From positions 806,001-870,000 of the forward strand of contig NZ_FNKL01000001.1 in NCBI RefSeq assembly GCF_900100115.1: DNA of 64,000 nucleotides. Reading direction: 5' to 3'. A program made the position numbers and the translations under genes. The first letter of the stretch is position 1. Each line of letters starts with the position of its first letter. The notes under the pieces were generated by a model, which was not told the DNA's origin, did not search any database, and saw nothing but the letters and a program-made list of their open reading frames with translations. Below are positions 33,895-43,305 of this stretch, piece by piece. The DNA comes from Chryseobacterium soldanellicola. GTDB lineage: Bacteria; Bacteroidota; Bacteroidia; Flavobacteriales; Weeksellaceae.

Positions 33895-33967
33895 TGACCC
33901 GGCTGGGATTCGAACCCAGGACCCATACATTAAAAGTGTATTGCTCTACCAGCTGAGCTACCGAGTC
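33895..33967 (-). tRNA. tRNA-Lys (anticodon TTT), distal copy
   Basis: The minus-strand acceptor GACTCGG pairs with CCGGGTC followed by discriminator A. The anticodon stem ATACA/TGTAT holds the loop CTTTTAA with anticodon TTT, and the T arm is GGTTCGAATCC. CCA is not encoded. It is the last gene of a three-tRNA operon and is identical to the copy at 34161. Confidence 0.97.
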
Positions 33968-34041
33968 GGCCACAATTAATAATAAATATAAAATTAATTT
34001 CTTATCTTTACTAATAATTATTTAATTTTTTTTCTGCAGTG

Positions 34042-34124
34042 TGCCTGCGACTGGACTCGAACCAGCACATCCTTAGGAAACCACCCCCTCAAGATGGCGT
34101 GTCTACCAATTTCACCACGCAGGC
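34042..34124 (-). tRNA. tRNA-Leu (anticodon GAG)
   Basis: The acceptor GCCTGCG pairs perfectly with CGCAGGC, followed by discriminator A. The anticodon stem CCATC/GGTGG holds the loop TTGAGGG with anticodon GAG. The variable arm is long, as expected for leucine. It lies between the two tRNA-Lys genes, 36 and 74 nt away. Confidence 0.95.
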
Positions 34125-34160
34125 AATAAAAAGTACAAAAACCAGTAATTTTATTGCTAG

Positions 34161-34233
34161 TGACCCGGCTGGGATTCGAACCCAGGACCCATACATTAAA
34201 AGTGTATTGCTCTACCAGCTGAGCTACCGAGTC
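34161..34233 (-). tRNA. tRNA-Lys (anticodon TTT), proximal copy
   Basis: The sequence is identical to tRNA-Lys at 33895-33967, with the same TTT anticodon and acceptor stem. It is the promoter-proximal gene of the tRNA operon. Confidence 0.97.
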
Positions 34234-34287
34234 GGCCACATTATTATCAAGTTTTCATTTAAGTAATGTCCCTTGTTTTTAGTGGTG

Positions 34288-34317
34288 CAAAGATATTACT
34301 TTTTTCTTTATCTCAAA
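34288..34317 (-). promoter_or_regulatory. promoter of the tRNA operon
   Basis: On the minus strand TTTG (complement of 34314-34317) is followed after 18 nt by TATCTTTG (complement of 34288-34295). This is a good Bacteroidetes -33/-7 pair. It would start transcription about 45-50 nt before the first tRNA-Lys. Confidence 0.75.
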
Positions 34318-34348
34318 ACTTTTTTGCAAATTTGTTTAAAAAAAATTC

Positions 34349-34864
34349 ATGATAATTTCACTGGTCGGATACATGGGAAGTGGCAAATCTCACATTTCCA
34401 AAATATTAAGCGAAAAAATAAATTTTAAACTCATTGACCTCGATAAAGAGATCTCCAGGAGAAATAAATTAACCATTCCGGAAATTTTTGATAAAAAGGG
34501 AGAAATCTACTTTAGAAAGCTGGAAAGAGAGACATTAGAAGAGATTCTGGCGACACAGGAAAACCTGGTTTTAAGTCTTGGTGGAGGAACGCCTGCTTAT
34601 TACAATAACATGGAAATTATAAACAGTAATTCAAAAAGCGTGTTTTTGAGAGCTTCAATTGCTACTTTATCAGAAAGGATCTCAAAGCAGAAAGAAAAAA
34701 GGCCTTTAATAGCCAATATTTCTGACGAGAACCTTCCTGAATTTATAGCTAAACATTTGTTTGAAAGAAACGAGTTTTACAGTAAGGCTCAATTTATCGT
34801 AAGCACGGATGCAAGAGAGCCTGAAGACATCGTTAATGAAATTACAGAAAAACTTTATTTATAA
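34349..34864 (+). CDS. aroK: shikimate kinase
   Basis: This 171-residue enzyme phosphorylates shikimate in aromatic amino acid synthesis. The P-loop is GYMGSGKS at residues 7-14. The shikimate-binding Asp is in LIDLDKEISRR, and GGGTPAY is at about 78-84. The lid arginine segment is KRPLIA. The length is typical. It diverges from the tRNA operon. No other aro gene is nearby, so its expression seems independent. Confidence 0.96.
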   Translation: MIISLVGYMGSGKSHISKILSEKINFKLIDLDKEISRRNKLTIPEIFDKKGEIYFRKLERETLEEILATQENLVLSLGGGTPAYYNNMEIINSNSKSVFLRASIATLSERISKQKEKRPLIANISDENLPEFIAKHLFERNEFYSKAQFIVSTDAREPEDIVNEITEKLYL

Positions 34865-34922
34865 GCCAGGTAATAGGGCTTAGATTACAGATAATAGGAA
34901 GAAAATTAAATAGGTTATTAAA

Positions 34923-35369
34923 TTATTTATCTTCTTTTTCATCCGTTTCATTGTTGCTGCTTTCGCCAAAAAAGTCGTCCCAATCGGTAAAATCTGTAGC
35001 AATATCATTACCCACATAATCGTCCATTTCACGTCTGTCTTTTTTGGTCGGGCGCCCTTCCCCCCTGTTTCTATAGTAGTCTTGGGTCATTTTGCGCATT
35101 TTCAGGATTTCGTACTGCTCTTTGTCGGTCATATCCTTGATGTGAAGTGAAACTAATTTTGCCCCAATTCTACTTTTAGGAATCTGGATGACTTTAATTT
35201 TATAGTCAATCTGATTTTTACGGATCTTGATAACATCGCCTTCTTTTACCTCTTTTGAGGACTTCACAGTAGATTCTCCTATAGAAACCCGATTTTTTTT
35301 AATCTCCTCTGTAGCAATGCTTCTCGTCTTATAAAATCGAATACTCCATAAAAATTTATCTATTCTCAT
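34923..35369 (-). CDS. S4-domain RNA-binding protein, Hsp15-like
   Basis: The first 60 residues of this 148-residue protein form an S4 domain: MRIDKFLWSIRFYKTRSIAT, then NRVSIGESTVKSSKEVKEGD. A short extension and a basic then acidic tail (GRPTKKDRREM, then EDK at the end) follow. The arrangement matches Hsp15/HslR, which rescues stalled 50S subunits carrying peptidyl-tRNA. The start is divergent from the lipoprotein at 35425. Confidence 0.88.
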   Translation of the reverse strand: MRIDKFLWSIRFYKTRSIATEEIKKNRVSIGESTVKSSKEVKEGDVIKIRKNQIDYKIKVIQIPKSRIGAKLVSLHIKDMTDKEQYEILKMRKMTQDYYRNRGEGRPTKKDRREMDDYVGNDIATDFTDWDDFFGESSNNETDEKEDK

Positions 35370-35424
35370 AATTTTTTATACTTTTGCCGTTATATTATTT
35401 GTAAAGTAATTAAAGTTTTTTGAA

Positions 35425-36168
35425 ATGAAAAAAATATTTTTATATATCCTTGCAGGATCTTTGTGTTTCACTGCCTGTAAAAAAGATGATGATGTAGCAA
35501 CTTATGTAGAGCCGGAGGACATCTCAGTACAGAATACTTATGATGACCAATCTATTCAGAAGTTTTTGGATGAAAACTATCTGGACACTCAAGGAAATAT
35601 AAAACCTTTCAGCAGTACGGATGCATCCGATGATAATTACAAAAAACTATCTCAGCTAAACCCTGTTACGCTTCCTTCAGGAGTTGTATATATCATGAGA
35701 GACAGCGCGCAGCCTGATCCGGGAACGGCAATTGGGAATAGAGATATCATAAAATTAATGTTGAGATCTAAAACATATTTGGCTGCCAATACAGACGGAA
35801 ATGTGGCCTTCATTTCAGGAACTGATTTTGTTAACACAATCGACGGAACCGGCTCACCAATTGTTGATCCAACGTATTATTATATTGCCAACAAAAATCC
35901 TTTAATAGTAAATGCTACCACCGACGCTGCTAAACAAAAAAGCTATTATATGGTTGAAGGATTAAATGAGGCTTTACAAAAATTCAAAGCTTTTGATCTT
36001 TCAAATGGGGCTTCATATAATTTACAAGGTGTCATTATTGTTCCTTCAAGAGCAGCTTTTGCCAGAGATGCACATTACAATTATACAGGATATTCTTTCA
36101 GAAACAGAAGTTTTGTATTTAACTTCCAGGTTTATAAAACCGAAGCAAGACCTGCTGATCAGGATTAA
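35425..36168 (+). CDS. lipoprotein, possibly FKBP-like
   Basis: This 247-residue protein has a lipoprotein signal ending in FTAC (Cys18) and an acidic stretch after it. The C-terminal part contains GASYNLQGVIIVPSRAAFAR, which loosely resembles the substrate-pocket segment of FKBP-type prolyl isomerases (VIIPSxLAYG). The catalytic aromatic set is not obviously complete, so activity is uncertain. A -7 box TACTTTTG at 35379-35386 precedes it. A GldI-like role was considered, but I cannot support it. A terminator follows. Confidence 0.65.
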   Translation: MKKIFLYILAGSLCFTACKKDDDVATYVEPEDISVQNTYDDQSIQKFLDENYLDTQGNIKPFSSTDASDDNYKKLSQLNPVTLPSGVVYIMRDSAQPDPGTAIGNRDIIKLMLRSKTYLAANTDGNVAFISGTDFVNTIDGTGSPIVDPTYYYIANKNPLIVNATTDAAKQKSYYMVEGLNEALQKFKAFDLSNGASYNLQGVIIVPSRAAFARDAHYNYTGYSFRNRSFVFNFQVYKTEARPADQD

Positions 36169-36189
36169 TTAAAATTTAAAATAAAAATA

Positions 36190-36219
36190 AAAAAGCCTCA
36201 ATTTTCGTTGAGGCTTTTT
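36190..36219. terminator. bidirectional terminator between convergent genes
   Basis: AAAAAGCCTCAA (36190-36201) and TTGAGGCTTTTT (36208-36219) form a perfect 12-bp stem with loop TTTTCG. It serves the lipoprotein gene on the plus strand and the GltB-like gene on the minus strand. Confidence 0.88.
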
Positions 36220-36236
36220 ATATGGTAAAATTTAAT

Positions 36237-37754
36237 TTAATACTTTGCTTTCTGCTTCACATTTCCTAAAATATCAGGAAAATAAAGGTCTGCCAAATGA
36301 TCAAATTCATCTCCTCGCATAAACATTGTTGCATCCACTTCCTCATAAGAACTTCTTCCTGCGGCGGCAATTAATTCATTACAGGTATGAAGGGTATTTT
36401 TATGAAAATGGTACACTCTTTCCGCTTTATCCGTAACATCGAGCCCTTTAATCAACATTTTATCCTGCGTGGCAACACCGGTCGGACATTTATTATTGTT
36501 ACATCGCAACGCCTGAATACAGCCCAGAGAAAACATAAATCCTCTCGCATTATTGCACATATCGGCGCCCATTGCAACGGCTCTTAAAATATCCAGGCTT
36601 GTTAAAACTTTTCCGCTGGCAATGACTCTTAATTTCTCTCTTAAATTGTAATTATTAAGCGTTCTGTTTACAAAAATCAAAGCCGGTTCCAAAGGCATTC
36701 CTACTCCATCTGAAAATTCCGGCGGTGCGGCTCCTGTTCCGCCTTCTGCTCCGTCGATTGTGATAAAATCAGGATAAATTTTTAATACATTCATCTGAAC
36801 GCAAATGTCTTCAAACTCTTTGGTATCACCAATACATAGCTTAAATCCAACCGGTTTTCCGCCAGAAAGCTCTCTCAATTGCTGAACAAACCTCAACAAT
36901 CCTGCTGCATTGGAAAAAGCGGAATGCGACGGCGGCGAAATGATCGTCATTCCAGGCATAACGTGACGGATTTTTGCAATTTCAGGGGTATTTTTTACGC
37001 CCGGTAAAACTCCGCCGTGACCGGGTTTTGCTCCTTGGGATAATTTAATTTCAATCATCTTTACATTCGGTAGTGTAGAGTATTTTGTAAATAATTCAGG
37101 ATTAAATTTTCCTTCATCATCTCGGCAGCCAAAATATCCTGTTCCGATCTGCCAGCAAAGATCACCACCCTCCAAATGGTGCGGAGAAATCCCTCCCTCA
37201 CCTGTATTATGGTAAAAATTTCCTTTTTTAGCCCCTCTGTTTAAAGAAATCTGAGCCCTGTCACTCAATGCCCCGAAACTCATGGCCGAAATATTAAATA
37301 ACGATGCATGATAAGGCTGCGAACACTGCTCGCCGCCAACCCAAACTCTCGGAAGCTCTTCTTTAGGAGATTTAGCATAAATTGAATGCTTAATTCCCTC
37401 ATATTTTCTATGATTAACTTCTAATTGAGTCCCAAAAGGAACTGTATCACTCAGGTTTTTTGCACGTCTGTACACTGCAGAACGTTGATTTCTCGGAAAA
37501 GGCTTACCGTCGGTTTCTCTTTCAATAAAATATTGCTGCATTTCTGGTGAAATACTTTCAAAAAAATACCGGAAATATCCCACAACAGGAAAGTTTCTTA
37601 AAATAGCATGTTTTGATTGTGTAATATTATAAATTCCAATAGCGTACAAAATGGTAAGTAAAATCGGAATCCACCAATCTGCTTTTATAGAAAAAGCCAC
37701 TGCCCAGGCTATAATTACAATAACAGCTCCCCAAGATAAAAACTTATCTCTCAT
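36237..37754 (-). CDS. FMN-binding glutamate synthase family protein
   Basis: This 505-residue protein has one or two N-terminal hydrophobic helices (WGAVIVIIAWAVAFSI and ILLTILYAIGIYNI) and then the glutamate synthase FMN/TIM-barrel domain. Signatures include NTGEGGISPHH, KLSQGAKPGHGGVLPG and ITIDGAEGGTGAAP. The 3Fe-4S cysteines lie in LGCIQALRCNNNKCPTGVAT. No glutaminase domain or gltD partner is present, so it is not complete glutamate synthase. Proteins like this are often annotated glutamate synthase; their substrate is uncertain. The N-terminal helices suggest membrane attachment. Confidence 0.87.
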   Translation of the reverse strand: MRDKFLSWGAVIVIIAWAVAFSIKADWWIPILLTILYAIGIYNITQSKHAILRNFPVVGYFRYFFESISPEMQQYFIERETDGKPFPRNQRSAVYRRAKNLSDTVPFGTQLEVNHRKYEGIKHSIYAKSPKEELPRVWVGGEQCSQPYHASLFNISAMSFGALSDRAQISLNRGAKKGNFYHNTGEGGISPHHLEGGDLCWQIGTGYFGCRDDEGKFNPELFTKYSTLPNVKMIEIKLSQGAKPGHGGVLPGVKNTPEIAKIRHVMPGMTIISPPSHSAFSNAAGLLRFVQQLRELSGGKPVGFKLCIGDTKEFEDICVQMNVLKIYPDFITIDGAEGGTGAAPPEFSDGVGMPLEPALIFVNRTLNNYNLREKLRVIASGKVLTSLDILRAVAMGADMCNNARGFMFSLGCIQALRCNNNKCPTGVATQDKMLIKGLDVTDKAERVYHFHKNTLHTCNELIAAAGRSSYEEVDATMFMRGDEFDHLADLYFPDILGNVKQKAKY

Positions 37755-37808
37755 AGAATGTAATATTTAAAAGTTAAAAATAAATGTAGTGGAAATTTTG
37801 CAAAGAGA

Positions 37809-39155
37809 CTATGCTTTTGCTAAAAAACTTTCGTAAGACGATTGCACAGAAACCGTGCCATCTGACAGGATTTTTTCTAAATTTAAAAATTCGATCTGGT
37901 TTACAGAGGCTTGGTCAAAATCTTTTTGTACTCTCACATAATTTTCTGTGAAGCCGTACATTTTGCCGTCTTTATTTTCGTGCTCCCAAAGGACAGGAAG
38001 CGTTTTTCCTAATTGAGTCTGATAAAATGCCATTTTCTTTTTCTCAGAAAGAATTCTCAGCATTTTGTTGCGTTTTTTTCTTTCAGGAATCGGAACAATG
38101 CCTTCCATTTCTGCAGCTTCCGTATTTTCTCTTTCAGAATAGGTGAAAACGTGCAAATATGTGATCGGTAAATTATTCAGGAAATTATAGGTTTCCATGA
38201 ATTTTTCTTCCGTTTCTCCCGGAAAACCGACAATTACATCGACACCGATGGCCGCATCAGGCATTACCTCACGGATTTTATTAACTCTGTCATTGTATAA
38301 TTTTGTCAGGTAACGGCGTTTCATTTTTTTCAATAAATCATCGCTTCCCGATTGCAACGGAATATGGAAATGCGGAACAAAACTTTTGCTTTTAGAAACT
38401 AATTCAATGCTTTCATCTTTCAAAAGATTCGGCTCAATCGATGAAATACGGATTCTTTCGATTCCTTCCACCTGATCAAGCTCTGAAATTAGATCTAAAA
38501 AAGTATGTTCGTGTTTTTTATTCCCGAATTCGCCTTTCCCGTAATCGCCAATGTTTACACCTGTCAGAACAATTTCTTTGATGCCTCTTCCGGCAATTTC
38601 TCTGGCATTTTTAATCACATTTTCGATGGTATCGGAACGGGAAATCCCTCTTGCTAAAGGAATTGTACAGTATGTACATTTATAATCGCAACCATCCTGA
38701 ACTTTCAGAAAAGCTCTGGTTCTGTCGCCGATTGAGTAACTTCCTATAAAGAAATCAGTTTCTTCAATTTCACAAGAATGGACGATACCCTCATTATCAG
38801 TTTTCTCTAAATCATCGAGATAACTTAAAATATTAAACTTTTCTTTAGCTCCAAGAACTAAATCAACACCTTCAATTTGTGAAATCTCTTCAGGTTTCAG
38901 CTGCGCGTAACATCCGACAATCACTACCAAACCTTCAGGATTGGCTTTCATGGCTCTTTTTACGTGAAGTTTACATTCGCGGTCGGCGTTTTCCGTTACC
39001 GAGCATGTATTAATGACATAAATATTCGCTTTTTCGTCAAAACTCACCTTATCATAACCTGCATCTGTCAATTGACGGGCAATAGTAGATGTTTCCGCAA
39101 AATTTAATTTGCAGCCAAGGGTGTGAAATGCGGCTGTTCTCTGAAAAGTTGACAT
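37809..39155 (-). CDS. mtaB: tRNA threonylcarbamoyladenosine methylthiotransferase
   Basis: This 448-residue radical-SAM enzyme adds a methylthio group to t6A37 of tRNAs reading ANN codons. The N-terminal UPF0004 domain holds the first cluster cysteines (TLGCKLNFAET, NTCSVTENAD, VGCYAQ). The radical-SAM motif DGCDYKCTYCTIPLARG provides CxxxCxxC. A TRAM-like end follows. The start MSTFQRTAAFHTLGCKLN and the length suit MtaB rather than MiaB or RimO. It lies 54 nt from the GltB-like gene. Confidence 0.93.
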   Translation of the reverse strand: MSTFQRTAAFHTLGCKLNFAETSTIARQLTDAGYDKVSFDEKANIYVINTCSVTENADRECKLHVKRAMKANPEGLVVIVGCYAQLKPEEISQIEGVDLVLGAKEKFNILSYLDDLEKTDNEGIVHSCEIEETDFFIGSYSIGDRTRAFLKVQDGCDYKCTYCTIPLARGISRSDTIENVIKNAREIAGRGIKEIVLTGVNIGDYGKGEFGNKKHEHTFLDLISELDQVEGIERIRISSIEPNLLKDESIELVSKSKSFVPHFHIPLQSGSDDLLKKMKRRYLTKLYNDRVNKIREVMPDAAIGVDVIVGFPGETEEKFMETYNFLNNLPITYLHVFTYSERENTEAAEMEGIVPIPERKKRNKMLRILSEKKKMAFYQTQLGKTLPVLWEHENKDGKMYGFTENYVRVQKDFDQASVNQIEFLNLEKILSDGTVSVQSSYESFLAKA

Positions 39156-39220
39156 TATTTACTCCTGAATTTTAGGGTGCAAAGATAGTAATTTTAATAT
39201 TATTCCTAAATTGATTGAAT

Positions 39221-39811
39221 CTATTGATTATATTCATCTCTTACTTCCGGACTCTTTTCGAAGCAAACGGGTGAAGAATTTGAACCAAAATCATTCTCCG
39301 GAAACTTATTTTTCATTTCAGCATTGAATTCCTGAGACCTATTTCTTGCAATTGAAAGGGTTTCCCAATCGCCGTCTTTTATCATTTTTGCAACATAAAC
39401 GATCTGCCCGATATGATAAGGGTAATGCGCTAATTGGCGGAAAACCGCATCGATAACCAATTGTGCTTCTCCCCTGATATAGATTGTAGAATATAAATTT
39501 TCATCATTAATCTGATTTAAAGCAGAAAAAAAACACTTCCAGCCTTCTTCCCAATAATCAACGATTTCTCTTTTTGTTTTAAAATTATTGACAAATTCTT
39601 CGTCCCGGTTCCGCCAGGATTTTTCACCATCTTCTGTTAAAAAATTCGTCCATCTCGACAGCATATTTCCCGCAATATGTCTTACGATAATGGCTATTGA
39701 ATTACTTCCGTCATTAAACTTCCAGAAAAGCTGCTCATCGGAAAGCTGTTCAAATGTTTTATCGCCAAGAGATTTGTAATATTCAAAACGTTTTATAAAT
39801 AGCTCTTTCAT
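39221..39811 (-). CDS. DinB-fold protein (DUF1572-like)
   Basis: This 196-residue four-helix protein has FEYYKSLGDKTFEQLSDEQLFW at the start, SIAIIVRHIAGNMLSRW and RQLAHYPYHIGQIVYVAKM. The histidines in VRHIAGN and in LAHYPYHIGQ are the predicted metal ligands of the DinB superfamily. These proteins are linked to thiol-dependent or stress functions, but no specific activity can be named. It diverges from the NTF2-like gene by 48 nt. Confidence 0.85.
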   Translation of the reverse strand: MKELFIKRFEYYKSLGDKTFEQLSDEQLFWKFNDGSNSIAIIVRHIAGNMLSRWTNFLTEDGEKSWRNRDEEFVNNFKTKREIVDYWEEGWKCFFSALNQINDENLYSTIYIRGEAQLVIDAVFRQLAHYPYHIGQIVYVAKMIKDGDWETLSIARNRSQEFNAEMKNKFPENDFGSNSSPVCFEKSPEVRDEYNQ

Positions 39812-39859
39812 GATATTTAAATAAAAACCAAGTTAATAATTTTCGCGTATATGATATAA

Positions 39860-40228
39860 ATGAAAATTATGATTTGTAAAATCAGTCATTTTATGAAAGA
39901 TTTAAATTCCTTAAATCCTTTACATCTCGAAAAATGGTTTACTGATGAAAGTATAATCTGGATTCCGCCTTCAAAAGAAATTTCGGGTAAAAACAGGATT
40001 CTGGCTTTGTTCAGAGCTATTTTCAGACGCTATGAAAATATACAATGGAAGGTTTCTGAAATTTTTCCTTTAGGAAACGGAAAATATTTTTACCAGACTT
40101 ATTCTTTAGGAAATATGTCCGGAAAAGGTATTTATGAAAATGAAATCTGCACAATTATCCAATTCTCAGAAAGTGGTAAAATCTTATATCTTTCTGATTA
40201 TTTTAAAGATACAAAAGTATTTAATTAA
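39860..40228 (+). CDS. NTF2-like (SnoaL) fold protein
   Basis: This 122-residue protein has a cone-shaped-fold pattern: a helix with NPLHLEKWFTDESIIWIPP, then GKNRILALFRAIFRRYENIQW, and beta strands with YFYQTYSLGN and CTIIQFSESGKILYLSDYF. The last segment is typical of SnoaL-type domains. An internal ATG at 39893 is an alternative start. No catalytic residues can be assigned. A terminator follows at 40233. Confidence 0.72.
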   Translation: MKIMICKISHFMKDLNSLNPLHLEKWFTDESIIWIPPSKEISGKNRILALFRAIFRRYENIQWKVSEIFPLGNGKYFYQTYSLGNMSGKGIYENEICTIIQFSESGKILYLSDYFKDTKVFN

Positions 40229-40232
40229 GAAA

Positions 40233-40262
40233 CCACCCCATAAAGAGGTGGCTTTCTTTTTA
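40233..40262 (+). terminator. terminator of the NTF2-like gene
   Basis: CCACC (40233-40237) pairs with GGTGG (40247-40251), followed by a T-rich tail with CTTTCTTTTT. Confidence 0.65.
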
Positions 40263-40275
40263 TTAATAATGAATG

Positions 40276-42354
40276 TTATTCTCTGTTTTTGACCATTACC
40301 CAGCCCGTGTATTTGAAGGGAGTATTCTTTTTGTCATTTTCATTCCAGGTTACGGAATACCAGTAATTTCCTGTCGGAATTTTTCTTCCGCTCATGGTTC
40401 CGTCCCATTTGTAGCCGTTTGATTTATCAGCCTGGAAAATTTTTGCTCCATATCGGTCAAAAATATTGAAGATCAGGTTTTGTTTTCCCGCCAATGCTGA
40501 ATAATCAATGACATCATTCACGCCGTCACCGTTTGGTGTGATAACATTGACTAAATTTGGCACAACAACCGTAATATCAATAGGTTCACAATCGTAAGCA
40601 TCTTTTACATATATCGTATGATCGCCCCTCGAAAGGTTAGTGAAAACATTGGAATTCTGCCAATTAATATTATCTAATGAATATTGATACGGTGGAGTTC
40701 CTCCCACAACATTGATCGTAACCGTATTTGTTGAAATATCAACACTTGTAATTACCGGTTGCTCAGAAGGATAGACTTTTACGGTTTGTGTAGAGACACA
40801 TTCTCCCGTTTTAAGTTTTACCCAATAGGTGCCGACACCAACGTCTGTAATAACCTGGGTTGTCGCTCCTGTACTCCATTCATATGATGTAAATCCGGGA
40901 CCTGCGTCTAATGTTGTTTTGTCTTCAATACAAATGATTTTATCCTGCAAAACTGTAGAATATACAGGAGGAATCACCACTAAAGTTACTTTAGCAATCG
41001 CATAACAGCCGTTTCCATTAATGACTTTTATATACACGACACCATTTGGAGCGATGTACGCTGTTGGCGTTGTGATCTCGTTGGTTCCGTTTTCGGCATC
41101 GGTTAAAGACGGATAATATTTTTTCGTAATTCCAGGTTGTACGGTCACTCCTGCTGCAGTAAGGTTGAAAGAAGCTGTAGAAGGATTTGATTCAATGAAA
41201 CAAGATCTTAAAGTTGCTTCATTGACTACAACAATCGGATAAAATTTCAGAATAATCTGTGCTACAGCCGTACATCCGAACTGAGAGGTTATTTTTACAT
41301 AAATGGTACCTTCAGCAGAAACATAGGCTGTAGGATTGGTAATTTCATTCGTTCCCGCATTCAAATCGGTCATTGTTTCATAATACTTTTTAGTAGCTGT
41401 AGGATCTGCAAATACAGCCGCACTGGTAAGATCAAATGTCGCTACTCCGGCATTATTGTTATTACATTTGGTTAAAGTAATATTAGTACCCGTAATATTT
41501 CCGAGTTTAAATTTAAAAGGGCCGACCTGCCTGCACGAATTGATTGGATTTACAGGGTTCGCGGGATCCTGATAATGAATACTGTAATAATATATTGTTG
41601 TTGTATTTACCGTTTGTGGTGCCAAAATAGGATTTGCTCCTGAAAGCGCATCATTCTGAGAAGTATGGTAACTGATGAAGAAATTTGGGTTTGCATTTAA
41701 AATAGGAGCTGTCAAAGTACTGAAATCAAAAATTGCAGGACTCTCACAGACCACTACTTCTCTGGGATCTGCAGGATTAGCTGCCGGAATTCCAGGAGGA
41801 ATAAACGGATGAGGCTGGATGGTAGGATCTGTAAATGGTGAAGCCAAAGTAGCTGTTCCGCCCCAGGTCAGATTAAATGTAAAAACCGTTGTCGAATAAT
41901 TATCAACATACAAAAAATATGTTTCGCCCGGAAGCACATCAAGATACTTTACAAAACCATCGCCAAAACCCGGACCTTCACTGGTATCCAGGGCGGTCAT
42001 GTTCATGCCTGTCGGGTATCCCGCAACTGTTCCGTCATTGGAAGAGCATCTGATTGGGATTCCTTTGGTAGCACAGGTTTTATTCGGCCCGTAAATCGCC
42101 CAGTCATAATCTACAGGGCCCGTCGGATTGATTTCAAAGGTAAGCGTTCCACCCGTTGCAATGGTAAAAGTGTACCAGGTGGAATTGTGTTCTGTCTGCA
42201 AACATCCTCCCAGCGGTTCATTGACTGAACCGATTCCTGAAGGCGTGTAAGTAATGTTTGAATTTCCACAAACCGTTAAGGCAGTCGAGCAATCCGCCTG
42301 TGAAAAAAATGCTTGTGATATGAATAGGAGAACAAATAGTAAAGTTTTTTTCAT
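40276..42354 (-). CDS. secreted multi-domain protein with T9SS type B sorting domain
   Basis: This 692-residue protein has a signal peptide (to about residue 19) and an N-terminal domain with NSTWYTFTIATGGTLTFEI. Repeated beta segments follow, such as TTYKYYE-like and PTAYVSAEGTIYVKI/PTAYIAPNGVVYIKV repeats. The C-terminus from about 600 is the gliding-motility-associated type B signal: ITPNGDGVNDVI, FDRYGAKIFQADKSNGYKWDG, and GNYWYSVTW. It should be exported by the T9SS encoded at 23-28 kb. Adhesion is the usual guess for this class, but nothing proves it. Confidence 0.88.
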   Translation of the reverse strand: MKKTLLFVLLFISQAFFSQADCSTALTVCGNSNITYTPSGIGSVNEPLGGCLQTEHNSTWYTFTIATGGTLTFEINPTGPVDYDWAIYGPNKTCATKGIPIRCSSNDGTVAGYPTGMNMTALDTSEGPGFGDGFVKYLDVLPGETYFLYVDNYSTTVFTFNLTWGGTATLASPFTDPTIQPHPFIPPGIPAANPADPREVVVCESPAIFDFSTLTAPILNANPNFFISYHTSQNDALSGANPILAPQTVNTTTIYYYSIHYQDPANPVNPINSCRQVGPFKFKLGNITGTNITLTKCNNNNAGVATFDLTSAAVFADPTATKKYYETMTDLNAGTNEITNPTAYVSAEGTIYVKITSQFGCTAVAQIILKFYPIVVVNEATLRSCFIESNPSTASFNLTAAGVTVQPGITKKYYPSLTDAENGTNEITTPTAYIAPNGVVYIKVINGNGCYAIAKVTLVVIPPVYSTVLQDKIICIEDKTTLDAGPGFTSYEWSTGATTQVITDVGVGTYWVKLKTGECVSTQTVKVYPSEQPVITSVDISTNTVTINVVGGTPPYQYSLDNINWQNSNVFTNLSRGDHTIYVKDAYDCEPIDITVVVPNLVNVITPNGDGVNDVIDYSALAGKQNLIFNIFDRYGAKIFQADKSNGYKWDGTMSGRKIPTGNYWYSVTWNENDKKNTPFKYTGWVMVKNRE

Positions 42355-42507
42355 ATATTTTCGAATTGGTTATTAATTAATTGAAGTGTAACATTGTGTG
42401 TATCAAATATAAACATTTTTCATTAATAATAACAAAATTCCTAAATATAAATCATTTTTACATGAAATAATGAAAATAATTAGCACATTAATACAAAATA
42501 ACAAATA

Positions 42508-43305
42508 TTACTTTATACTTGTAATATTTCCGCAAAGATTTTCAAGGTGAAAAATCTTGTGAAAAGGGCTTTTAACCTCATTCAAATGTTCCCGGTCCTG
42601 AATAAAAGTATATCGTGATGCAATAGAATTCATATCAGAAACAATTACCAGCCAGCATTCATCAACAGAAGTATCGTAGTAAGGAAATTTTTCGTTCTTT
42701 TTTTCAATTAGTTCTAAAATTTTCTCGGAACATAATTCATCAAATAAATTCATATTATACTCATGCGTAATGAAAACATTTCTGCGATGGAAGGATTTTC
42801 TGATGCTTTTTACATATCCGAAAGGCTTGCCTTTTTTAATGCTTTTATAAATGCAAAGTATAATTTCCTGCTGATCTTCCAGACGGTCAAATTTTATATT
42901 TGAATGGAATTCTAAAAAATAAACACCACGATATTTCGTAGTGTCCTCTTGTTCTAATAGTATTTCTGCCTGACGGAAAATCTTGTTTAAGCTGCTTTCC
43001 ACCTTTTTCATTTCAAGATGGTTGATCACTTCGGTCAACTCGATTCCGATTTTTTTGTCATTGAATTTTGCGATAAAGTCCGGGCTTTCGCAGGTTAAAT
43101 TTTCAAACTTAACCTCAGGAAAATGATGCATAAAAGAATTGAGGAGTAAAATCTCGGCTTTCTTTTTATATTTTTCGCGATCATGAAGCGGTGACTCATC
43201 TATTGTGCGATGATACTTCTCGATCGGCTTCTTTTTCAAATGTCGATTCAGATAATATAAGCTCAGATTTTTAATTAAATCTTCATCAGAAAATGCCTTT
43301 TTCAT
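42508..43305 (-). CDS. hypothetical protein with a PD-(D/E)xK-like nuclease core
   Basis: This protein of about 265 residues starts at the ATG at 43305. A GTG 9 codons upstream (43332) is the alternative. The segment ESPDFIAKFNDKKIGIELTEV puts a PD pair before an ExT after a short hairpin, the variant active-site pattern found in several uncharacterised nuclease families. The N-terminal part is basic (YLNRHLKKKPIEKYHR). A C-terminal stretch DECWLVIVSDMNS ends a predicted strand. No signal or membrane helix is present. It stands alone between the T9SS cargo gene and the GT35 gene. A defence or repair role is only a possibility. Confidence 0.6.
   Translation of the reverse strand: MKKAFSDEDLIKNLSLYYLNRHLKKKPIEKYHRTIDESPLHDREKYKKKAEILLLNSFMHHFPEVKFENLTCESPDFIAKFNDKKIGIELTEVINHLEMKKVESSLNKIFRQAEILLEQEDTTKYRGVYFLEFHSNIKFDRLEDQQEIILCIYKSIKKGKPFGYVKSIRKSFHRRNVFITHEYNMNLFDELCSEKILELIEKKNEKFPYYDTSVDECWLVIVSDMNSIASRYTFIQDREHLNEVKSPFHKIFHLENLCGNITSIK

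Noticed and set aside
33895..34266. Frames reading through the tRNA genes on both strands
   Set aside because: These are artefacts of the conserved tRNA sequences; the cloverleaf structures explain the region.
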